Positions 1 through 6,073 of a stretch of 14,244 nt of DNA are shown here, in pieces (positions within the stretch are counted from its first letter, which is position 1; every line of letters begins with the position of its first letter). Under the pieces are notes generated by a model. That model was not told the DNA's origin. It ran no database searches and saw nothing but the letters and a program-made list of their open reading frames with translations. A program made the translations under genes and the position numbers. This DNA is from Deltaproteobacteria bacterium (GTDB taxonomy: Bacteria; Desulfobacterota; Desulfobacteria; Desulfobacterales; Desulfatirhabdiaceae), in contig JAPLJE010000276.1 of the NCBI GenBank assembly GCA_026388755.1, forward strand, positions 1-14,244. The letters are read 5' to 3'.

Positions 1-1050
1 GATCGCGGGTATATTTCTCCCCATTTTGCGACAAACCGTGAAAGAATGGAAGTGGTTCTGGATGAGCCGCTGATTCTGATTCATGAAAAAAAGATCAGCA
101 GCTTGAAAGATATGGTGCCGCTGCTGGAAGAAACCGCCAGATCCCGAAGAAACCTTCTGATTATTGCAGAAGATGTAGAAGGCGAAGCCCTTGCAGCCCT
201 GGTGTTAAACAAGCTTCGCGGCACGCTTCAGGTTGCGGCTGTAAAGGCTCCCGGATTCGGAGACCGCCGCAAAGCCCTGCTGGAAGACATCGCCATTCTT
301 ACGGGCACCCGCATGGTTTCCGAAGATATGGGAATGAAGCTTGAAAACGTGACTATAAAAGACCTGGGAAAATGCAAAAGCGTCAAAATCGACAAAGACA
401 ACACCACCATCATTGACGGCGCCGGCGACCGCCAGGCCATGGAAGGCAGGGTTCGTCAGATTCGCGCTCAGATTGAAGAAACCACTTCCGATTACGACCG
501 GGAAAAACTCCAGGAACGTCTGGCCAAATTGATTGGCGGCGTTGCGTTAATCCGCATCGGCGCAGCCACGGAAACCGAGATGAAGGAAAAGAAAGCCCGC
601 GTGGAAGACGCCCTGAACGCCACCCGCGCAGCTGTCGAAGAAGGCATTGTTCCGGGCGGCGGCGTTGCGCTGGTCCGCTGCATCAAAGCCCTTGAAAAGG
701 TGGAGGTCAAGGGAGAACAGAAACATGGCATTTCGATTCTCAAACGCGCACTGGAAGAGCCGCTGCGTCAGATTGCCGAAAATGCCGGGTTCGAAGGATC
801 CGTGGTTCTCAACAAAGTCATGGAAGGAAAAAATGACTTCGGGTTCAATGCCGACACTTCGGTTTATGAAAACCTGATTGCCGCCGGTGTGATCGATCCC
901 ACCAAAGTGGTTCGATTTGCCCTTCAGAATGCCGCTTCCGTTGCCGGCATGATGCTGACCACCGAGGCCATGATTACCGAAAAGCCTAAAAAAGCCTCCA
1001 AATCGGCTTCTGGCGCCGGTATGGATGACATGGACGAAGACATGTATTAA
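1..1050 (+). CDS. groEL: Chaperonin GroEL (Hsp60), 3' part; 5' end outside the window
   Basis: This encodes the 60-kDa chaperonin subunit, which forms the double-ring ATP-driven folding chamber in the cytoplasm. The reading frame is open from base 1 and opens with DRGYISPHF, which aligns near residue 196 of E. coli GroEL, so about 349 of roughly 545 residues are present. The apical domain, the hinge (TTIIDGAGD), [14 protein letters not shown], and the equatorial signatures [19 protein letters not shown] and [12 protein letters not shown] are all visible. The ATG at base 46 is internal and is not the start. The C-terminus is unusual: the common GGM-repeat tail is replaced by a Lys/Ser stretch and an acidic end, [13 protein letters not shown] groES partner, if any, would lie upstream of the window. 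Family assignment is certain. Confidence 0.98.
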   Translation, partial: DRGYISPHFATNRERMEVVLDEPLILIHEKKISSLKDMVPLLEETARSRRNLLIIAEDVEGEALAALVLNKLRGTLQVAAVKAPGFGDRRKALLEDIAILTGTRMVSEDMGMKLENVTIKDLGKCKSVKIDKDNTTIIDGAGDRQAMEGRVRQIRAQIEETTSDYDREKLQERLAKLIGGVALIRIGAATETEMKEKKARVEDALNATRAAVEEGIVPGGGVALVRCIKALEKVEVKGEQKHGISILKRALEEPLRQIAENAGFEGSVVLNKVMEGKNDFGFNADTSVYENLIAAGVIDPTKVVRFALQNAASVAGMMLTTEAMITEKPKKASKSASGAGMDDMDEDMY

Positions 1051-1061
1051 CGCGTAATGCA

Positions 1062-1091
1062 TTCAGGCCAGGGGCTCTATCCTGGCCTGAA
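1062..1091 (+). terminator. Hairpin after groEL, probable transcription terminator
   Basis: A perfect 11-bp stem (TTCAGGCCAGG / CCTGGCCTGAA) with an 8-base loop begins 12 bases after the groEL stop. It is followed by CCAAAAGACC rather than a T-run, so it is not a canonical intrinsic terminator. Position and stem strength make a terminator or 3'-end stabiliser the best reading. Confidence 0.6.
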
Positions 1092-1127
1092 CCAAAAGAC
1101 CTACACAAATCGCACGCATCCCCCCCC

Positions 1128-1220
1128 TCCATCAAGCGCCTGAATGACCTTGAGCGCATCCCCGGCGTGGGTTCAAGCATTTCCAGAGACCTTAAAGAAC
1201 TTCTCAAATGGTGGAACTGA
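1128..1220 (+). pseudogene. Possible remnant of a helix-hairpin-helix protein gene
   Basis: In the frame of base 1128 the DNA reads SIKRLNDLERIPGVGSSISR, then DLKELLKWWN and a stop at 1218-1220. The segment LERIPGVGSSISRDLKEL resembles a helix-hairpin-helix motif (hydrophobic-IPGVG-x3-A/S-x-DL) as found at the N-terminus of small HhH ('pathogenicity locus' type) proteins. There is no start codon with a ribosome binding site, and nothing recognisable continues the domain. An 8-C homopolymer (1120-1127) lies directly upstream and could be a slippage point. It is most likely a degraded gene fragment, but a chance resemblance cannot be excluded because only about 20 residues carry the signal. Confidence 0.3.
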
Positions 1221-1389
1221 AAGGATCGGCCATAAGCAGTCGACAATTTTTACAATATGTAAAAACATTTGCTTCCCCAAGCCCGATTTCATTGCGATTT
1301 CCGACCCAAAACCAGCGAATTCTTTGGTTGTCTAAACACCGATCACCATGCCCTGGTGAACATGTTTATTTTATGCACTTATTTTTCTA

Positions 1390-1418
1390 TTGCATACTTT
1401 TTGCATTTAACACATAAG
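1390..1418 (+). promoter_or_regulatory. Possible sigma-70-type promoter for the usp genes
   Basis: TTGCAT (1390-1395) and CATAAG (1413-1418) are separated by 17 bases in an AT-rich stretch 55 bases upstream of the first usp start. The match to TTGACA/TATAAT is only partial. The rest of 1221-1389 shows only a small CACCA-5-TGGTG inverted repeat (1346-1360) and no gene. Confidence 0.25.
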
Positions 1419-1472
1419 CAAATAACTTCTGCTGTACTCGAAATCCAAACTCATCTTAAAAAGGAGGTATTT

Positions 1473-1940
1473 ATGTATCAAACGCTATTGGTACCCTTGG
1501 ACGGTTCCCCCAGAGCCGAGAGCATTCTGCCCCATGTTGAAGATCTGGCCACGCAGTTCAAGTCAAAAGTGATTTTTCTTCAGGTGGTGGGGCCGCCGCT
1601 TCAATTCGTAAATCCTTCACTTTATGAAACCACTATTCAGACGGATATCATCCATGAATACGTGACAGATTTTAAACGAAAGAAGGAAGAAATCAGCACT
1701 TATCTGGCAGGTATTCAGGAGGGTTTTCAAAAAAAAGGAATTGAGGTCAAAATTCTTGTCGAACAAGGGGCTGTAGTGGACTCCATCATCTCTATTGCCC
1801 AGAGGGAAAATGCGGACCTGATTGCCATCGCCAGTCATGGCAGGAGCGGCATGTCACGAGTATTTTATGGCAGTGTAGCAGCCGGTGTCATGCAAAAAAT
1901 CGATCGACCTGTATTGATTATTCGATCTCGAAACTTATAG
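1473..1940 (+). CDS. Universal stress protein, UspA family (first tandem copy)
   Basis: This is a 155-residue single-domain UspA-fold protein, likely a cytoplasmic ATP-binding stress protein that acts as a dimer. The N-terminus MYQTLLVPLDGSPRAESILPH is the family's first strand and Asp-containing turn. The C-terminal nucleotide loop reads ASHGRSGMSRVFYGS, i.e. A-x2-G-x9-G-S, the ATP-binding type with the first Gly replaced by Ala, as in many homologues. ENADLIAIASHG is also typical. The ATG at 1473 is chosen because a strong AAGGAGG (1461-1467) precedes it at the right spacing; the open frame extends upstream to 1269 but has no ribosome site there. It is followed 32 bases later by a close paralogue of identical length, so the two form an apparent operon from a tandem duplication. 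The specific stress role is unknown. Confidence 0.95.
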   Translation: MYQTLLVPLDGSPRAESILPHVEDLATQFKSKVIFLQVVGPPLQFVNPSLYETTIQTDIIHEYVTDFKRKKEEISTYLAGIQEGFQKKGIEVKILVEQGAVVDSIISIAQRENADLIAIASHGRSGMSRVFYGSVAAGVMQKIDRPVLIIRSRNL

Positions 1941-1972
1941 TTTCAGTTTTGACGCAAAGGAGTCATGCCAAC

Positions 1973-2440
1973 ATGTATCAAACCATACTGGTTCCCCTGG
2001 ACGGATCAGCCAGAGCCGAGCACATTCTTCCCCATGTTGAAAATCTGGCCATCCATTACAAGGCAAAAGTGTTTCTTCTCCAGGTAATGGAGCCGCTGCA
2101 AATCGTTAATCCATCCATTATTCACGTGACCGGCGCGCTGACAGACTCGGTCAAGGAAAGTCTGAAAGACTTCAACCGAAGATATGAGGAAATCAACACC
2201 TATCTGTCTGGACGCCAGGGAGAATTCAAGGAAAAAGGAATTGATGCCCGGAAATTCGTGGAACAGGGGCCAGTGGTGGAAACAATCATTTCCGTTGCCC
2301 AGCGGGAGAATGCCGACCTGATCGCAATGGCCAGCCATGGCAGGAGCGGGATGTCACGGGTATTTTATGGTAGCGTGGTATCCGGTGTACTGCAACAAAT
2401 CGATCGGCCCATGCTGATAATTCGGTCTCGAAACGTCTGA
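1973..2440 (+). CDS. Universal stress protein, UspA family (second tandem copy)
   Basis: A second 155-residue UspA-type protein, clearly paralogous to the preceding gene along its whole length (MYQTILVPLDGSARAEHILPH; IISVAQRENADLIAMASHGR). The ATP loop ASHGRSGMSRVFYGS is identical to that of copy one. The central region is the most diverged part (VNPSIIHVTGALTDSVKESL against VNPSLYETTIQTDIIHEYV), suggesting different partners or ligands. The ATG at 1973 follows AAAGGAG (1956-1962). A TTG at 1949 in the same frame would add eight residues absent from copy one and lies upstream of that ribosome site, so it is rejected. It is probably co-transcribed with copy one, and the pair could form homo- or heterodimers. 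Confidence 0.95.
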   Translation: MYQTILVPLDGSARAEHILPHVENLAIHYKAKVFLLQVMEPLQIVNPSIIHVTGALTDSVKESLKDFNRRYEEINTYLSGRQGEFKEKGIDARKFVEQGPVVETIISVAQRENADLIAMASHGRSGMSRVFYGSVVSGVLQQIDRPMLIIRSRNV

Positions 2441-2465
2441 TGGGATTGGTGTGAGAGCGTGATAC

Positions 2466-2496
2466 CGTGAGAGCGTAAACATTTCACGCTCTCACG
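2466..2496. terminator. Hairpin between convergent usp2 and pxpA-like genes, probable bidirectional terminator
   Basis: An 11-bp perfect stem CGTGAGAGCGT (2466-2476) / ACGCTCTCACG (2486-2496) with a 9-base loop lies 25 bases after the usp2 stop and overlaps the stop codon (2494-2492) of the opposite-strand gene. An extra copy of the left arm, GTGAGAGCGT, sits at 2451-2460, 16 bases away, so an alternative longer-loop hairpin is possible. No strong T-run follows on either strand. Confidence 0.55.
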
Positions 2497-3262
2497 ATGA
2501 TAGGCAATGGCCAACCGGAAGGATCTGAATCCCGTTTTCTTCCAGGGCGCCGCGAATTCTGGCCGCCAGTTTCCATGCGCCGGGCGTATCCCCATGAATA
2601 CACAGGGTATCTGCCTTAAAACGCATTTCTTTTCCCTCTATGCTGGTCAGCATGCCTGTTGTTGCCAGCTTTATCACACGATCCCTGACCCTGTCCGGAT
2701 CATCCAGGACAGCCCCCGGCATGGACCGTGGAGCAAGCTGGCCGCTGCTCAGAGACGCGCGATCCGGAAAAGCTTCACGGTCCACGCGAAGCCCGGCTGC
2801 AAAGGCCATTTCTTCACAAAGCGACCCTGCCAACACAAACAATATCAACTCCGGATCGTATGCTTTAACGGCATGGATCACTTCCTGTGCAGTACGCTCA
2901 TCTTTAGCTGCCTGATTGTAGAGGGCCCCGTGCGGCTTGACATGCTGCAGCGTTACGCCGGCTGCCCGGGCAAAAGCCGAAAGCGCTCCGATTTGATACA
3001 ATACATAATTTGAAATTTCTCCTGGAAACATTTCCATATTCCGCCTGCCATATCCCATGAGATCTGGATATCCCGGATGGGCGCCAACGGATACGCGATA
3101 CTGCCCGGCAAGCGCAACGGTTTCAGCCATCACTTTCGGATCTCCGGCATGATATCCGCAGGCGATATTGGCTGATGTAATAAAGGCAATGATCTTGTTG
3201 TCATCTCCAATCCGATAGCTTCCAAAACTCTCCCCCATATCACAATTAATATCCATTCTCAT
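2492..3262 (-). CDS. pxpA: LamB/YcsF family protein, 5-oxoprolinase subunit A-like (PxpA)
   Basis: A 256-residue LamB/YcsF protein, close to the usual 245-255. In characterised systems PxpA works with PxpB and PxpC to open 5-oxoproline to glutamate with ATP; other members of the family are uncharacterised. Family motifs are present in order: MDINCDMGESFGSY at the N-terminus, TSANIACGYHAGDP, GAHPGYPD, HVKPHGALYN, and CIHGDTPGA near the C-terminus. The Asp/His-rich pockets are intact. The frame is open upstream to 3607, but that part is out-of-frame shadow of the neighbouring oxidoreductase. ATG at 3262 (or 3256) is chosen because AAAAAGG lies 5 bases upstream of 3262 and homologues begin at this point. 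It starts 29 bases after the end of the molybdopterin gene and is probably co-transcribed with it. No pxpB or pxpC is in the window, so the 5-oxoprolinase role is an inference. Confidence 0.88.
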   Translation of the reverse strand: MRMDINCDMGESFGSYRIGDDNKIIAFITSANIACGYHAGDPKVMAETVALAGQYRVSVGAHPGYPDLMGYGRRNMEMFPGEISNYVLYQIGALSAFARAAGVTLQHVKPHGALYNQAAKDERTAQEVIHAVKAYDPELILFVLAGSLCEEMAFAAGLRVDREAFPDRASLSSGQLAPRSMPGAVLDDPDRVRDRVIKLATTGMLTSIEGKEMRFKADTLCIHGDTPGAWKLAARIRGALEENGIQILPVGHCLSS

Positions 3263-3291
3263 GGCTGCCTTTTTCAACAAAAACGGGTTCT

Positions 3292-5225
3292 TTAAGCCTT
3301 TTTCACCGACACGAAGTGCTCCTGAAACGCCAGCCCGCCGCCGGCCGGGTCCCACTGGCCCAATCCGCCGCTCATCAGTGAAATGTCCGAAACCCCCTTG
3401 CCGCAGGCCCTGGATTCTGCCGGAATGCTTCGGCCAAATCCGGCATCTGCGAAAAAAGCCTGCGGTTGTTGATCGTCTGCCCCTGTGCGTGAATCGCACA
3501 GCCGCCAATGGCCAGTCGGTAAAGCCCGGTCTTTGGAACGGGTCTGGCGGTATAGGGCGCCAGAGAGGCAATGCCGGCTTTTTCCCACTGGGAATTAATG
3601 ATTTCAATCTTGCGGCTGGCCGTATTCAGCCGATCCGTGCTCAGATTTTCGTACACCGGCTTCTGCGTCAATTCAACCCGTCCGCGTTCTTGAAAATCTT
3701 CCATCGAAACACCGGTCTGCTGAAGCTGATAGTTCCAGATCTCATCAATGTTGTTAAATGACAACGGGGTAATTCCCATGCATTTTGAAAGCTCAGTAAT
3801 CATCCTCCAGTCCGAGCGGCTGTCGAACCTGGGATTCACGCAGCGAAACCGGACCGCAAAGCCTGGTTTTAGACCGTTCTGCTGAAAAAGAATGCTCTCC
3901 TGTTCCAGATACGAGGATACCGGAAGCACGATATCCGCATGCCAGGCAATCTGAGACCAGAACGGCGTCGCGCAGACCAGAAGCTCCAGCTTATCCAGAA
4001 TCCGCGTTAATGCGGCCGGGTCCGCATGCTCTGCCAGCGGATCATGGCCAAAGCTCATATAAGCCTTGACCGGATAAGGCGCCTGAGTCTCAATGGCCTG
4101 AAAGGCCTGGTGCAGCAGCCCCTTTTTCGCATCAAAGAGAGGGTATCGGGTGCCCACACCATCTGCACGGACCCCGCCCACCTCAGGCAGCAAATCCACC
4201 AGTTTCTTTAAGCCGTTGCGCCCGATGCTTTCCGGCTTTGCGGCAAGGGCCAGCCCTCCCCTGGCGCCGATCGCGCCCAGCAGCGCATTGATGATAAACG
4301 CCGTGCGGCTGACATAAAACGAATCCTTGTACCGGGCGGTCATTCTGCCCGGATGCCAGATGACTGCAGGAGCGGCCTTGGCGATTTCCTGAACCAGAGA
4401 GACAATTGCCTCTGCCGGAATGCCGGTCTCAGCCTGGGCCCACTGCGGCGTATACGGAGCGACAAATGAGCGCAGGGCTTCGATATCGCTGATCCAGTTT
4501 TGTGCAAAGCCGGCATCAAAAAGCTGCTGCGTTAGCAGAACATGGATCACGGAAAGATTCAGCGCATAGTCCGTACCGGGACGAATCAGCAAAAAGCGGT
4601 CGGCCTTGGCCGTTGTAATCGTCGCCCGGATGTCTATCACCGCAAGCTTGCACCCGTTCTCCAGACCACTCAGCAGATCATTGACCTCTTTAACATCGAT
4701 GGATTCAAAGAGATTGCGGGTCTGAAGAATGACGTATTTTGCCTTTCTGTAATCGAAAACCAGCTCGTCCCGGTCAAAGCCAAAAAGTGACTGAGCCGCG
4801 TGATGCACATTGATATCGCAGCTGGAGCTGCTGGTATGGTAATTGGGAGTGCCCAGCCCCCGGACAAAGGCTTCGGTAAGGTCTGAAAAACAGCCGCCGC
4901 CATCCGAGCATATCAGACTTTGCTTGCCGTGCCGGGCCTGGATTGCGGAGATTTTCTCCGCCACATGAGCAAAAGCCTCATCCCAGGAAACCCGAAGCCA
5001 GCTACCTTCTCCGCGCCCTGCCTTTCGAATCATCGGAAACTGCGGCCTTTCATCATCCTTGATCAGTTCCAGCCCCGCGGCCCCGCGCGCACACAAGGCA
5101 CCATTGATACCAGGAGCATGGGGATTTCCCTGAATAAACCTGCATTCACCATTTTGAACATTCACCTGAACAGGGCAGTGAACAGAACACATACCGCAGA
5201 TACTGAAGATGGTTTTTTCTGGCAT
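3292..5225 (-). pseudogene. Molybdopterin oxidoreductase (PsrA/PhsA-like), interrupted by a C-terminal deletion and frameshift
   Basis: Bis-MGD enzyme of the DMSO-reductase superfamily, a catalytic subunit for redox of a small substrate (polysulfide/thiosulfate reductase-like; substrate not determinable). From ATG 5225 (AAAGGG upstream; the open frame reaches 5303 but homologues start near here) the [4Fe-4S] motif is C10-x2-C13-x3-C17-x27-C45. A likely Mo-ligand Cys136 lies in TSSSSCDIN. No Tat signal is visible, so it is probably cytoplasmic. Up to AIGGCAIHAQGQTINNRRLF the frame is normal (616 codons, stop at 3377-3375). The start of the C-terminal MGD-binding domain then breaks off around 3395-3415, and the family's terminal piece GVSDISLMSGGLGQWDPAG, ending in FVSVKKA with a stop at 3294-3292, continues in another frame. 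Roughly 50-60 expected residues (the HGFG-type segment) are missing, so this is a deletion plus frameshift, not a simple one-base error. It is either a pseudogene or an assembly fault. Confidence 0.82.
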
Positions 5226-5313
5226 GACAAAGTCCCTTTCGGTACGTAAACATTCCGATAAACACAGATCATGGAGCATCGGAAAAGAATTCGGCTCATA
5301 CAAGCCGGACTAT

Positions 5314-5347
5314 TGAAGGATAACCGACAATGAAGGATAATCGACAA
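5314..5347. repeat. Two-copy 17-bp tandem direct repeat
   Basis: TGAAGGATAACCGACAA (5314-5330) is followed immediately by TGAAGGATAATCGACAA (5331-5347), with one mismatch. It lies about 90 bases upstream of the oxidoreductase start on the minus strand, so it could be a pair of regulator sites for that gene or a simple slippage duplication. Confidence 0.75.
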
Positions 5348-5589
5348 TGTTTGACTTTGCACGCATAACAAAATCTTTGATGACTTTCAAGAACAATAAA
5401 CCCGGCAGAATCTGAAACATCGGAGCTGCTCTATTTTACATCACCTTATGCAAAATGGAGCACACGTTCAATATACTGAAATTAAACAATATAATTAATT
5501 TATTTAAAAAACTGCCGCAATACGAAGCAGCAATTGGTTTGCGAGTGAACCCTTCACCCCTCGATCCCATTTGTCATATTTATATTTAT

Positions 5590-5614
5590 TTGTATTAATT
5601 TCAAATTATTACAA
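5590..5614. promoter_or_regulatory. Near-perfect 25-bp palindrome, possible activator binding site
   Basis: The arms TTGTA-T-TAATTT and AAATTA-T-TACAA are symmetrical around base 5602. Only one position per arm breaks the symmetry. Its centre is about 40 bases upstream of the -24 element of the sigma-54 promoter (about 65 bases before the predicted transcription start). This suits an enhancer-type regulator site or IHF-like bending site. The region is AT-rich, which raises the chance of random symmetry. Confidence 0.45.
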
Positions 5615-5640
5615 CATAGCTCAAACTGTATTTCAATAAT

Positions 5641-5656
5641 TGGCACATAAGATGCA
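5641..5656 (+). promoter_or_regulatory. Sigma-54 (RpoN) -24/-12 promoter
   Basis: TGGCACATAAGATGCA matches the consensus TGGCAC-N5-TTGCA at all but one position, with the invariant GG (5642-5643) and GC (5654-5655) exactly 10 bases apart. Transcription would start near 5667, giving a leader of about 67 bases before the ATG at 5734. It is the only clear sigma-54 site seen in the window, and an NtrC-type sigma-54 activator gene lies 2 kb downstream. Confidence 0.75.
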
Positions 5657-5675
5657 AAGTACTATTTTCAAATTC

Positions 5676-5742
5676 TGATGACATATTCGAATCTTCAAAT
5701 AAACATCCACCATTTCCGCTAAGGAGGCATCCCATGATAAAA
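5676..5742 (+). repeat. Duplicated leader, copy A (partner at 6007-6073)
   Basis: A 67-base segment holding the leader end, ribosome site and first codons recurs 331 bases downstream at 6007-6073 with only three substitutions (e.g. AAGGAGGCAT against AAGGAGACAT). Homology then pauses and resumes in the coding regions with the offset changed to 481, i.e. 150 bases are present only in the second copy. Homology ends near 5960. The structure is an imperfect tandem duplication of the locus. Confidence 0.9.
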
Positions 5743-5967
5743 TTCGTTGAAAATAGAAGCACTGCCGGCAAAACGGACCAAAGATCCCCCAAAATGCTGC
5801 TTCTCATGAACCAGGGTAAGTGTCTGCATATGTTAAGCGGCATCATTTCTTATGGGCTCTGCACCTACGGATATAACTGCACAAAATGCTCATTTGATCA
5901 GATGATCGAGGATACCGGTTATCTGCAGAATCTCAAGCCAACTCTTGTTACGCCACTTCCTGCTTGA
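5734..5967 (+). CDS. Small cysteine-module protein, truncated paralogue of the downstream gene
   Basis: A 77-residue protein of unknown function with a strong AAGGAGG (5721-5727) before its ATG. It carries one complete module C-x12-C-x5-C-x2-C-x2-DQ (cysteines at about 30, 43, 49 and 52, within GKCLHMLSG through CSFDQMIED), a likely Zn or Fe-S binding unit. Compared with the downstream gene it begins with the same MIK, lacks exactly 50 residues (150 bases, in frame) that hold the first module, matches the second module closely, then loses one base relative to the paralogue (GTTACGCC against GTTGACGCC) and stops after PLPA without an H-like domain. All four cysteines, the DQ and the ribosome site are kept, so it may still make a standalone module. 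It is the first gene after the sigma-54 promoter. It could equally be a decaying duplicate. Confidence 0.7.
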   Translation: MIKFVENRSTAGKTDQRSPKMLLLMNQGKCLHMLSGIISYGLCTYGYNCTKCSFDQMIEDTGYLQNLKPTLVTPLPA

Positions 5968-6006
5968 TGGAGCACATATTTGATATTCCATTAAATAATT
6001 AATTGA

Positions 6007-6073
6007 TGATGACATATTCGAATTTTCAAATAAACGTCCACCATTTCCGCTAAGGAGACATCCCATGATAAAA
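6007..6073 (+). repeat. Duplicated leader, copy B (partner at 5676-5742)
   Basis: This is the second copy of the 67-base leader/ribosome-site repeat. The sigma-54 promoter is not part of the duplicated unit, so the downstream gene probably depends on transcription from 5641 or on an unseen promoter in 5968-6006. Confidence 0.9.

Larger units (their letters stand above)
5226..5675. other. AT-rich intergenic regulatory region between divergent genes
   Basis: About 450 bases with no supported gene. It separates the minus-strand oxidoreductase from the plus-strand cysteine-module locus. It contains a 17-bp tandem repeat, a long AT-rich palindrome and a sigma-54 promoter, listed separately. ATGGAGCACA occurs at 5455-5464 and again at 5967-5976, upstream of the second copy of the duplicated locus. 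Confidence 0.7.

Noticed and set aside
547..1062. Long minus-strand open frame inside groEL
   Set aside because: It is antisense to a certain groEL frame, has no recognisable domain and no ribosome site.
1098..1109. GACCTACACAAA shared with 13809-13820
   Set aside because: The match is 12 bases with no extension on either side, which can occur by chance. No transposon or att features are nearby.
3263..3607. N-terminal extension of the PxpA-like frame
   Set aside because: The extra residues are low-complexity Arg/Pro shadow sequence of the overlapping oxidoreductase gene. Homologues start at MDINCDMG, and a ribosome site precedes 3262.
3261..3761. Plus-strand open frame opposite the oxidoreductase
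   Set aside because: It is antisense to a well-supported coding region and its composition is typical of a shadow frame.
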